The notes below the pieces were generated by a model, which was not told the DNA's origin, ran no database searches, and saw nothing but the letters and a program-made list of their open reading frames with translations. The position numbers and the translations under genes were made by a program. This document shows, in pieces, positions 1-5,284 of a stretch of 8,891 nt of DNA (position 1 is its first letter; every line of letters begins with the position of its first letter). Source of the DNA: an archaeon (GTDB lineage: Archaea > Methanobacteriota > Methanobacteria > Methanobacteriales > Methanobacteriaceae). The stretch lies in the NCBI GenBank assembly GCA_024409145.1, contig JAKSUF010000050.1, positions 1-8,891 on the forward strand, read 5' to 3'.

Positions 1-2
1 TT

Positions 3-128
3 TTAAGATTCAATAGTAGAGTTGTTGTTCAAGGTGTTGGTCCAATTGGTTTAAGGAATGGTAAAACGGTGGGTAAGTTAATTACTAAATTAGTCAAGTT
101 ATTATCTATTTTTTATTTTTTTATTTAG
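3..128 (+). CDS. Possible 3' end of a CDS truncated by the left window edge, product unknown
   Basis: One plus-strand frame is open from the first bases to a TAG at 126-128; the other two plus frames stop within 16 bases. It would encode about 41 C-terminal residues, including a Gly/Val-rich stretch (VVVQGVGPIGLRNG) followed by a Lys/Leu-rich tail and a very hydrophobic end (IFYFFI). Bases 1-90 are less A/T-extreme than what follows, as expected for coding DNA, but the last dozen codons run into a T-rich tract that may simply be the transcription terminator. I do not recognise the family. The neighbouring adhesin-like genes make a secreted or surface protein conceivable, but nothing in these residues proves it. 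This could also be a chance open frame. Confidence 0.4.
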   Translation, partial: LRFNSRVVVQGVGPIGLRNGKTVGKLITKLVKLLSIFYFFI

Positions 129-274
129 CTTTATTTTTTAATTAGTTTTATTTTTAGAATAATCCTTAGATTAAATCATTTTTTATAACTATATTAATAT
201 AAATTTAGAATAAAAAGTAAAATTAAAACTTGTTGTAAAAATTAGAAAAATATAAATTAATAATTAGAAACTTG
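129..274. other. AT-rich noncoding spacer, nothing recognised
   Basis: This stretch is almost entirely A and T, with runs of T at its left end that could end the transcript entering from the left (roughly 105-155). I see no open frame of useful length, no RNA gene and no copy of the TTG...CAA dyad found elsewhere in the window. Confidence 0.5.
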
Positions 275-315
275 GAATAAAAAATAAAAAAAGAATTCTC
301 AAATAAATGAGAATT
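275..315 (-). terminator. Hairpin plus T-tract terminator of the cysteine synthase gene
   Basis: A perfect 7-bp inverted repeat, AATTCTC (294-300) and GAGAATT (309-315), encloses an 8-nt A/T loop. It begins 3 bp beyond the stop codon of the minus-strand gene. Read on the minus strand, the hairpin is followed at once by a T-rich run (complement of the A-rich 275-292). The position, stem and T-tract together fit an intrinsic-type terminator; archaeal termination mainly needs the T-tract, so the stem may be secondary. Confidence 0.6.
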
Positions 316-317
316 GT

Positions 318-1277
318 TTAAATTACCTCAAAGCTAATGAGTTTTATTTTGTTAGAAAATAATTCTGGGTTTTCATCAACTTCTTCAGATAATTTAGTTG
401 TAATGTATTTTTTATTATCATCTGCGAAAACAGTAGCTATTTTACTATTTTCATCATCCATTAAAACACTAGCTAAGAAGTTTGCTCCTCCAGAAATTCC
501 GATTCCTAAACCAAATTCTTTAGCTATTCTTTTAGACATATTAATCGCATCATAGTCATGGATTAAGACAATATCATCAATTAAGTCTTCTTTAACAATT
601 CCTGGAATAAAATCATCACCAATTCCTTCAATCATATGGCTGCCTTCTTCCATTCCCATTTTAAGAATTGACAATGTACTTGGTTCTAATGCATAAACTT
701 TTGCTTTTGGATTAGTGTCTTTAATTTTTTTACCAATTCCCATAAGGGTTCCACCAGTTCCAATTCCACTAACAAAACCAGTTACATCTGGAAGTGCTTC
801 AACAATTTCTTTACCTGTGGTATTGTATTGGCATTCTACATTTAATGGATTGTCAAATTGGAGTGGTCTGTATGCATTATTCTCTTCAGCAAACTCTTCT
901 GCAAGTTCAAGAGCTCTTTTAAATCCACCTTCTTCTTTAGATACAAGGTGAACATGAGCACCATACATTTCAATAATTTTTCTTCTTTCAAGTGAACACC
1001 AATCAGGCATGAAAATATGAACATCGTGGCCATAGATTGCACCAATAGAACTAAAAGAGATTCCAGTATTTCCACTTGTAACTTCAACAATGGATTGACC
1101 TTCTTTTAAATTTCCATTTTCTCTTTCTTTTTCAATAATGTATAATGCAATTCTATCTTTTATACTTCCACTATAGTTGTAGAATTCAAGTTTACTATAT
1201 ATACTCCCTTCTCTTCCTTCATACTCATAATTAATTTTTATCATAGGAGTATTCCCAATTAACTTTCCAATATCCAT
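318..1277 (-). CDS. cysK: PLP-dependent cysteine synthase family protein (O-acetylserine/O-phosphoserine sulfhydrylase-like)
   Basis: A 319-residue fold-type II PLP enzyme of the cysteine synthase family, full length for the family. The N-terminal GKLIGNTP (4-11) is the usual family start and supports the ATG at 1277. The Schiff-base lysine is K40 in NYSGSIKDR (34-42). The substrate and cofactor loop TSGNTG is at 67-72, ERRKIIEMYGA at 97-107, QFDNPLN at 140-146, the phosphate-binding glycine loop GIGTGGT at 171-177, HMIEGIGDDFIP at 214-225 and GISGGAN at 260-266. It should make cysteine from sulfide and an activated serine in the cytoplasm; O-acetylserine versus O-phosphoserine cannot be decided here. 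Two family positions differ: the usual Pro before the PLP-lysine loop is Y35, and the usual GISSGA reads GISGGA. It is monocistronic in view, divergent from the adhesin-like genes, with its own promoter and terminator. Cystathionine beta-synthase is the main alternative. Confidence 0.88.
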   Translation of the reverse strand: MDIGKLIGNTPMIKINYEYEGREGSIYSKLEFYNYSGSIKDRIALYIIEKERENGNLKEGQSIVEVTSGNTGISFSSIGAIYGHDVHIFMPDWCSLERRKIIEMYGAHVHLVSKEEGGFKRALELAEEFAEENNAYRPLQFDNPLNVECQYNTTGKEIVEALPDVTGFVSGIGTGGTLMGIGKKIKDTNPKAKVYALEPSTLSILKMGMEEGSHMIEGIGDDFIPGIVKEDLIDDIVLIHDYDAINMSKRIAKEFGLGIGISGGANFLASVLMDDENSKIATVFADDNKKYITTKLSEEVDENPELFSNKIKLISFEVI

Positions 1278-1308
1278 AGTATTCCATCCAATTTTGTAAA
1301 TATAATAT

Positions 1309-1322
1309 CTTATTATATATTA
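1309..1322 (-). promoter_or_regulatory. TATA box of the cysteine synthase gene
   Basis: On the minus strand this reads TTAATATATAATAA, a good archaeal TATA box, 32-45 bp upstream of the ATG at 1277. A start of transcription about 25 bp downstream would give a very short leader. The sequence GGATGG (complement of 1284-1289) precedes the ATG and is at best a weak Shine-Dalgarno. Confidence 0.5.
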
Positions 1323-1572
1323 ATCAATTTATCTTAAAATACTTTTTTAAAACTTTTTAATTTTTATTAATATTTTTCTAATTTTTTTACTATGTTGGTT
1401 AATTGTATGTTTTTTATTTGGGAATAGTTGAATTAATATTTTTTATTCATTGTACTATTTTCGATGTAGGTTTTATTATTTATAGAATTTAGTATAATTT
1501 TTTTAAGTTAGTGTGTTTTTTTCTCTACTAATTTTATATTAAAATTATTAAATATTGTTTTTTGGTCTTTAA
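1323..1572. other. Divergent AT-rich spacer between cysteine synthase and adhesin-like gene A
   Basis: Together with the promoter elements on either side this forms a 354-bp gap without a gene. It contains T-rich runs and short stop-filled frames only. I see no RNA gene and no long inverted repeat. A 14-bp string (TTTTTTATTCATTG, near 1438) recurs near 5122 in the spacer before the aconitase X gene, but in such T-rich DNA this may be chance. Confidence 0.5.
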
Positions 1573-1604
1573 TTGTCTAATCAAGTATTTATTTGTCTAT
1601 ACAA
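1573..1604 (+). promoter_or_regulatory. Paired TTG-N6-CAA dyads upstream of adhesin-like gene A (putative operator)
   Basis: Two near-identical 12-bp palindromes, TTGTCTAATCAA (1573-1584) and TTGTCTATACAA (1593-1604), start exactly 20 bp apart, on nearly the same face of the helix. Both are followed by G. The second ends one base before the TATA region. The same arrangement with the same spacing occurs before gene B at 3586-3617. The symmetry suggests a dimeric regulator. Activator or repressor cannot be told, although a site directly upstream of TATA/BRE fits an activator. Confidence 0.55.
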
Positions 1605-1605
1605 G

Positions 1606-1622
1606 TTTAAATAGTTTTATAT
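1606..1622 (+). promoter_or_regulatory. TATA region of adhesin-like gene A
   Basis: TTTAAATA (1606-1613) and TTTTATAT (1615-1622) are alternative TATA boxes. They align with TTTAAATA (3619-3626) and TTTATATA (3629-3636) before gene B. With the usual spacing of about 25 bp, transcription would start at about 1635-1645, which is at or beyond the ATG at 1632; see the entry on that gene. Confidence 0.5.
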
Positions 1623-1631
1623 GTTTCTTTA

Positions 1632-3521
1632 ATGATAATATTGTTAGATATTGTTGATTATTTTTTTTCGATATTTTTTTTAATTAATTTTTATGGTGAT
1701 TTTATTATATTTAAACCTAAGTTTTTTTCAATATTTGTTGTTGTTTTGATGGTTTTTTCCACTATGGGGGGTGTTAGTGCTACTATAACTAATGATACTA
1801 AAGTTGTTAGTGGTGTTGATCCTATTGTAGTGGATAATCCTACTGTTAAAGAAATTCAAAATGCTGTTGATTCTTCAAATGATGGTGATACTATTGTAAT
1901 AAAAGGTAGTCCTACAGATATGGGGAGTATTATGTCTAATCATGTTTTAACAATTAAGGGTGAAGATTGTACTTTTAATAATATTCATTGGAATTCTATT
2001 GGAGACATCTCTTTTGAAGGTGTTACTTTTAATGATTCTCATGCTGATTATGGGGGTGCTATTCATTCTGAAGGGTATGTAACTCTTACTAATTGTAATT
2101 TCACTAATAATTCTGCTTATGAGGATGGTGGTGCTGTTTGGGCTAATAAAGCTGTTAGTGTTGGTGGTTGTTCTTTTGTGAATAATTCTGCTAGTGGTGC
2201 TAGTGTTAGTCAGTGTGAGGGGGGTGCTATTTATTCTGGTGATCGTGTAACTATTTCTGGTTCTAATTTTACTGGTAATGTTGCTGAGGATTATGGTGGT
2301 GCTATTGTATGTGTTTCTGTTTTAATGTGGAAATCTTTATTCGAAAATAACTCTGCAGATGATAATGATGGTGGTGCTATTTATGTTAATGGTTATATTC
2401 CAGGTTCTTGTTCTGTAGAAATTGTTGGGTCTAAATTTATTAATAATTTTGCTCATCACTGTGGTGGTGCTGTTTGGTCTAAATATTCTGTAGAGGTTTC
2501 TCGTTCTAATTTCACTAAAGATATTGCTTATCAAAAAGGTGGTGCTATTTATTCTGGTGGTGCGTATGTAGATATTAGTGATTCTAAATTTATTAATAAT
2601 TTTGATTATGAGGATGGTGGTGCTGTTTGGTCTGATGGATCCGTTGAGGTTGATAGTTGTTCTTTTGTGAATAATTTTGCTAGTGGTGCTAGTGTTAGTC
2701 AGTGTGAGGGTGGTGCTATTTATTCTGATGGTGATCGTGTAAATCTTATTAACTCTAATTTCACTAATAATTATGCTTATGATTATGGTGGTGCTGTTTG
2801 GTCTAGTGGTGACATTGTTGTTATGGATTCTAAGTTTACTAATAATTTTGCTCAGGATAATGGGGGTGGTGCTATTTTTTCTCATTGGCGTGGTGTGAAA
2901 CTTATTAACTCTAATTTCACTAATAATTCTGCTTATGAGGATGGTGGTGCTGTTTGGGCTAATAAAGCTGTTAGTGTTGGTGGTTGTTCTTTTGTGAATA
3001 ATTCTGTTAGTGGTGCTAGTGTTAGTCAGTGTGAGGGGGGTGCTATTTATTCTGATAATGGTGGTGTAGTTCTTAATAATTCTAACTTTACTAGTAATTT
3101 TGCTGAGGATTATGGTGGTGCTGTTTGGTCTGATGATGGTGTTACTGTTGAGAGTTCTAAATTTGTAAATAATTCTGTAACTGATAATCGGGGTGGTGCT
3201 ATTTATATGGATGATAGTTGTGATTTGAGAGTTTCTGATAGTGGTTTCTATGGTAATCATGCTAATGATAAAGGTGGTGCTATTTACTGTGAAGGTAATT
3301 TTGCTCATGTTTATTTAGATTCATTTAATTCATTTGAGAATAATGTTGCAAAAGAAGGTAGTGTGGTTTTCACTGATGGATATTTTGATGCTATTTGGCA
3401 GAATTGGTGGGGAACAATGAAACCTAATTGGGACAGTGGATTATTAGTAGAATGGAAAGCTATAGGACCTAATAAAAAACATGAGGATGATCGTCCTTTA
3501 AGTTATGATCCTATAAAATAA
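1632..3521 (+). CDS. Adhesin-like protein A, secreted, with GGA(I/V)/NxxFxxN beta-helix repeats
   Basis: A 629-residue protein with a hydrophobic N-terminus ending in VFSTMGGVSA (41-50), which reads as a signal peptide cleaved after A50. Next comes an entry region (IQNAVDSSNDGDTIVIKG, about 75-92) typical of archaeal adhesin-like proteins. Then follow 16 GGA(I/V) turns (YGGAIHS, EGGAIYS, DGGAVWA and so on) alternating with SNFTNN/SKFINN strands, the pattern of chlamydial Pmp-type parallel beta-helix repeats. The repeats close at NWWG (591-594), with a 35-residue polar tail. There is no C-terminal hydrophobic anchor, Ig-like domain or other attachment domain. Asn-X-Ser/Thr sequons are abundant, so N-glycosylation outside the cell is likely. 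A role in adhesion or cell-surface display is inferred from the family. The start is doubtful: ATG 1632 lies at or before the expected transcription start and has no Shine-Dalgarno, and the two ATGs used in paralogue B are out of frame (1693) or ATA (1707) here. Confidence 0.8.
   Translation: MIILLDIVDYFFSIFFLINFYGDFIIFKPKFFSIFVVVLMVFSTMGGVSATITNDTKVVSGVDPIVVDNPTVKEIQNAVDSSNDGDTIVIKGSPTDMGSIMSNHVLTIKGEDCTFNNIHWNSIGDISFEGVTFNDSHADYGGAIHSEGYVTLTNCNFTNNSAYEDGGAVWANKAVSVGGCSFVNNSASGASVSQCEGGAIYSGDRVTISGSNFTGNVAEDYGGAIVCVSVLMWKSLFENNSADDNDGGAIYVNGYIPGSCSVEIVGSKFINNFAHHCGGAVWSKYSVEVSRSNFTKDIAYQKGGAIYSGGAYVDISDSKFINNFDYEDGGAVWSDGSVEVDSCSFVNNFASGASVSQCEGGAIYSDGDRVNLINSNFTNNYAYDYGGAVWSSGDIVVMDSKFTNNFAQDNGGGAIFSHWRGVKLINSNFTNNSAYEDGGAVWANKAVSVGGCSFVNNSVSGASVSQCEGGAIYSDNGGVVLNNSNFTSNFAEDYGGAVWSDDGVTVESSKFVNNSVTDNRGGAIYMDDSCDLRVSDSGFYGNHANDKGGAIYCEGNFAHVYLDSFNSFENNVAKEGSVVFTDGYFDAIWQNWWGTMKPNWDSGLLVEWKAIGPNKKHEDDRPLSYDPIK
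2096..2238 (+). repeat. 143-bp intragenic repeat, copy 1
   Basis: This segment recurs at 2912-3054, exactly 816 bp (272 codons) downstream, with one difference that I can see: C at 2191 versus T at 3007, giving Ala versus Val. It encodes two full beta-helix turns, including DGGAVWANKAVSVGGCSF. A shorter, more diverged copy of its second half lies around 2656-2731. Confidence 0.8.
2912..3054 (+). repeat. 143-bp intragenic repeat, copy 2
   Basis: Partner of 2096-2238 in the same frame, with a single substitution in 143 bp. The flanks diverge at once on both sides, so this is a copied block and not general similarity of the repeat family. Confidence 0.8.
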
Positions 3522-3541
3522 AATAATTTTTTATTTATTTT
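3169..3541 (+). repeat. 373-bp tract identical between adhesin-like genes A and B, copy A
   Basis: By base-by-base reading it is identical to 4681-5053. It covers the last 117 codons of gene A, the stop codon and 20 bp of the 3' flank. Just upstream (3150-3168) the two genes differ strongly, so the boundary is sharp. Confidence 0.85.
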
Positions 3542-3575
3542 ATTTTTTTCTTTATTTTTTTATTTTTTTATTTTA
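3522..3575 (+). terminator. T-rich terminator after adhesin-like gene A
   Basis: Immediately after the stop codon come several runs of six to eight T separated by single A or C. No stem is needed or evident, which fits the U-tract terminators of archaea. The first 20 bp are shared with the 3' flank of gene B. Confidence 0.45.
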
Positions 3576-3585
3576 ATTGGTTTAT

Positions 3586-3617
3586 TTGTCTAAACAAGTA
3601 TTTTATTGCTTATGCAA
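3586..3617 (+). promoter_or_regulatory. Paired TTG-N6-CAA dyads upstream of adhesin-like gene B (putative operator)
   Basis: TTGTCTAAACAA (3586-3597) and the perfect palindrome TTGCTTATGCAA up to its centre (3606-3617) are again 20 bp apart and each followed by G. The second copy differs from that of gene A by paired changes (T to C on the left arm, A to G on the right), which keep the symmetry. Such compensating change suggests that the dyad itself is under selection. Confidence 0.55.
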
Positions 3618-3618
3618 G

Positions 3619-3636
3619 TTTAAATAAGTTTATATA
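3619..3636 (+). promoter_or_regulatory. TATA region of adhesin-like gene B
   Basis: TTTAAATA (3619-3626) and TTTATATA (3629-3636) follow the dyad pair. The second is the better match to an archaeal TATA box. A start about 25 bp downstream, near 3658, leaves a leader of about 40 nt before ATG 3699. Confidence 0.55.
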
Positions 3637-3698
3637 ATTCTTTAATTAGAATATTATATGATATTATTGATTATTTGGTAATTATTTTTTTAATTATT

Positions 3699-5033
3699 AT
3701 GGTTGTGTTATTTATGTTTAAACCAAAATTTTTTTCAATATTAGTTATTTTTTTGATGGTTTTTTCCACTGTGGGTAGTGTTAGTGCTACAATGGTTGGT
3801 GATAATGTTAATGATAGTCATATTATTGTGGTTGATAATCCTACAGTTAGTAAAATTCAAAAAGCAATTGATAATGCAGATGATTTTGATACTATTTTAA
3901 TTAAAGGTAGTTCAACTGATACTGGTAATATTAGTTGTGATAAAAGGTTAAATATTAAAGGTGAAAATTGTACTCTTAATAATATTCACTGGGAATGTAA
4001 TAATTTGATTGATTTTGAAAATATTACTTTTGAAAACTGTAAGTCTAAGTATGGTGGTGCTATTAAATCTAATGAATCTGTAGAAATTACTAATTGTAAT
4101 TTCACTGGAAACTCTGCTAATACTGATGGTGGTGCTGTTTGGGCTAAGAAAGATGTTATTGTAACTAATTGTTCTTTTAATAAAAACAAGTGTTATAGTG
4201 ATAGTATCGGTCAGTGTGAGGGTGGTGCTATTTATTCTGAGGATTGTGTAACCGTTTCTGGTTCTAATTTTACTGGTAATATTGCTAGGGGTTATGGTGG
4301 TTCTATTTATTCTAGGATTGATCTTGTTGTTGGTGTATCTTCTTTTATGAATAATTTTGCATATGGTGATCATGGTAAGGGTGGTGCTGTTTATTCTGAG
4401 GATTGTGTAACCGTTTCTGGTTCTAATTTTACTAGTAATGTTGCTTATGTGGGTGGTGGTGCTGTTTGGTCTGATGGATCCGTTGAGGTTAATGGTTGTT
4501 CTTTTGTGAATAATTCTGCTATTGGTGATAGTGTTAGTCAGTGTGAGGGTGGTGCTGTTTATTCTGATGGTGGTGGTGTGAAACTTATTGGTTCTAATTT
4601 CACTAGTAATTTTGCTTATGATTATGGTGGTGCTGTTTGGTCTGATGATGGTGTTACTGTTCAATATTGTTTATTTAGTGATAATTCTGTAACTGATAAT
4701 CGGGGTGGTGCTATTTATATGGATGATAGTTGTGATTTGAGAGTTTCTGATAGTGGTTTCTATGGTAATCATGCTAATGATAAAGGTGGTGCTATTTACT
4801 GTGAAGGTAATTTTGCTCATGTTTATTTAGATTCATTTAATTCATTTGAGAATAATGTTGCAAAAGAAGGTAGTGTGGTTTTCACTGATGGATATTTTGA
4901 TGCTATTTGGCAGAATTGGTGGGGAACAATGAAACCTAATTGGGACAGTGGATTATTAGTAGAATGGAAAGCTATAGGACCTAATAAAAAACATGAGGAT
5001 GATCGTCCTTTAAGTTATGATCCTATAAAATAA
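3699..5033 (+). CDS. Adhesin-like protein B, secreted, with GGA(I/V)/NxxFxxN beta-helix repeats
   Basis: From ATG 3699 the product has 444 residues. Its first 30 form a textbook signal peptide: short N-region with KPK (8-10), hydrophobic core and a VGSVSA cleavage site at residue 30. In-frame alternatives are TTG 3675 (8 residues longer) and ATG 3714 (5 shorter, leaving a 25-residue signal peptide); none has a clear Shine-Dalgarno. The mature part starts with VVDNPTVSKIQKAID, like protein A, and then has 10 GGx turns (nine GGA, one GGS) alternating with SNFTxN strands. It ends with the same 117 residues as protein A, including NWWG (406-409). It carries no C-terminal anchor. It is a shorter tandem paralogue of A, with its own copy of the dyad-TATA promoter 153 bp after A stops, so the two need not be co-transcribed. 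Surface or secreted adhesin is the family-based inference; the ligand is unknown. Confidence 0.82.
   Translation: MVVLFMFKPKFFSILVIFLMVFSTVGSVSATMVGDNVNDSHIIVVDNPTVSKIQKAIDNADDFDTILIKGSSTDTGNISCDKRLNIKGENCTLNNIHWECNNLIDFENITFENCKSKYGGAIKSNESVEITNCNFTGNSANTDGGAVWAKKDVIVTNCSFNKNKCYSDSIGQCEGGAIYSEDCVTVSGSNFTGNIARGYGGSIYSRIDLVVGVSSFMNNFAYGDHGKGGAVYSEDCVTVSGSNFTSNVAYVGGGAVWSDGSVEVNGCSFVNNSAIGDSVSQCEGGAVYSDGGGVKLIGSNFTSNFAYDYGGAVWSDDGVTVQYCLFSDNSVTDNRGGAIYMDDSCDLRVSDSGFYGNHANDKGGAIYCEGNFAHVYLDSFNSFENNVAKEGSVVFTDGYFDAIWQNWWGTMKPNWDSGLLVEWKAIGPNKKHEDDRPLSYDPIK
4231..4274 (+). repeat. 44-bp intragenic repeat in gene B, copy 1
   Basis: Identical to 4390-4433. It encodes one beta-helix turn (YSEDCVTVSGSNFT). 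The offset of 159 bp keeps the frame, as expected for duplication of whole repeat units. Confidence 0.75.
4390..4433 (+). repeat. 44-bp intragenic repeat in gene B, copy 2
   Basis: Identical to 4231-4274 and in the same frame. A related segment in gene A (near 2231-2274) encodes YSGDRVTISGSNFT, showing that the cassette circulates between the paralogues. Confidence 0.75.
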
Positions 5034-5053
5034 AATAATTTTTTATTTATTTT
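4681..5053 (+). repeat. 373-bp tract identical between adhesin-like genes A and B, copy B
   Basis: Partner of 3169-3541 at an offset of 1512 bp, in the same orientation. Recombination between the two copies would remove 1512 bp, including the dyad promoter of gene B and most of its coding region, and leave a single gene. Confidence 0.85.
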
Positions 5054-5075
5054 TTTTATTTTATTTTTTTCAATA
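5034..5075 (+). terminator. T-rich terminator after adhesin-like gene B
   Basis: Several runs of six to eight T follow the stop codon directly, like those after gene A, without an obvious stem. Confidence 0.45.
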
Positions 5076-5284
5076 TTGTTGTGATTTTAGATTTTTATTT
5101 TTTTTATTTTATTTTTACTCTTTTTTATTCATTGTTTTCTAATTGTTAATGTGTTCTTTTTGTTCTGGATTATTGTGGAAGGATGTTTCTTGTTTTTCAG
5201 ATGGTTTTGAGGTTTTCTAATTTTTATTTAATTATGATTATTTTTTATTAGATTTTTTTTAAAGCAATTTAATGTAGGGATTTT

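Noticed and set aside
337..951. Two plus-strand open frames (337-555 and 715-951) opposite the cysteine synthase
   Set aside because: Antisense shadows of a well-supported gene, with no domain features.
1573..1604. CRISPR-like array from the repeated TTG...CAA elements
   Set aside because: Units are only 12 bp, occur in pairs or threes, and the gaps are 8 bp in the promoters. They behave as protein-binding dyads upstream of TATA boxes, not as repeat-spacer units.
1693..1749. ATG 1693 as the start of adhesin-like gene A
   Set aside because: It matches the start of gene B by position but is out of frame and closes after 18 codons at a TGA. It is used only as evidence for the 5'-end anomaly.
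2096..3054. Insertion sequence or other mobile element as cause of the repeats
   Set aside because: The repeats stay in frame within coding sequence, have no terminal inverted repeats or target duplications, and no transposase lies nearby.
2337..3308. Long open frame (323 codons) on the minus strand inside adhesin-like gene A
   Set aside because: It is rich in Thr, Ile, Ser, Asn and Arg in monotonous repeats, the direct mirror of the GGA/NNS repeats on the coding strand. It has no independent promoter, start context or recognisable domain.
3948..4664. Open frame (238 codons) on the minus strand inside adhesin-like gene B
   Set aside because: Same cause as in gene A: the repetitive, biased codons of the plus-strand gene leave the opposite strand free of stops.
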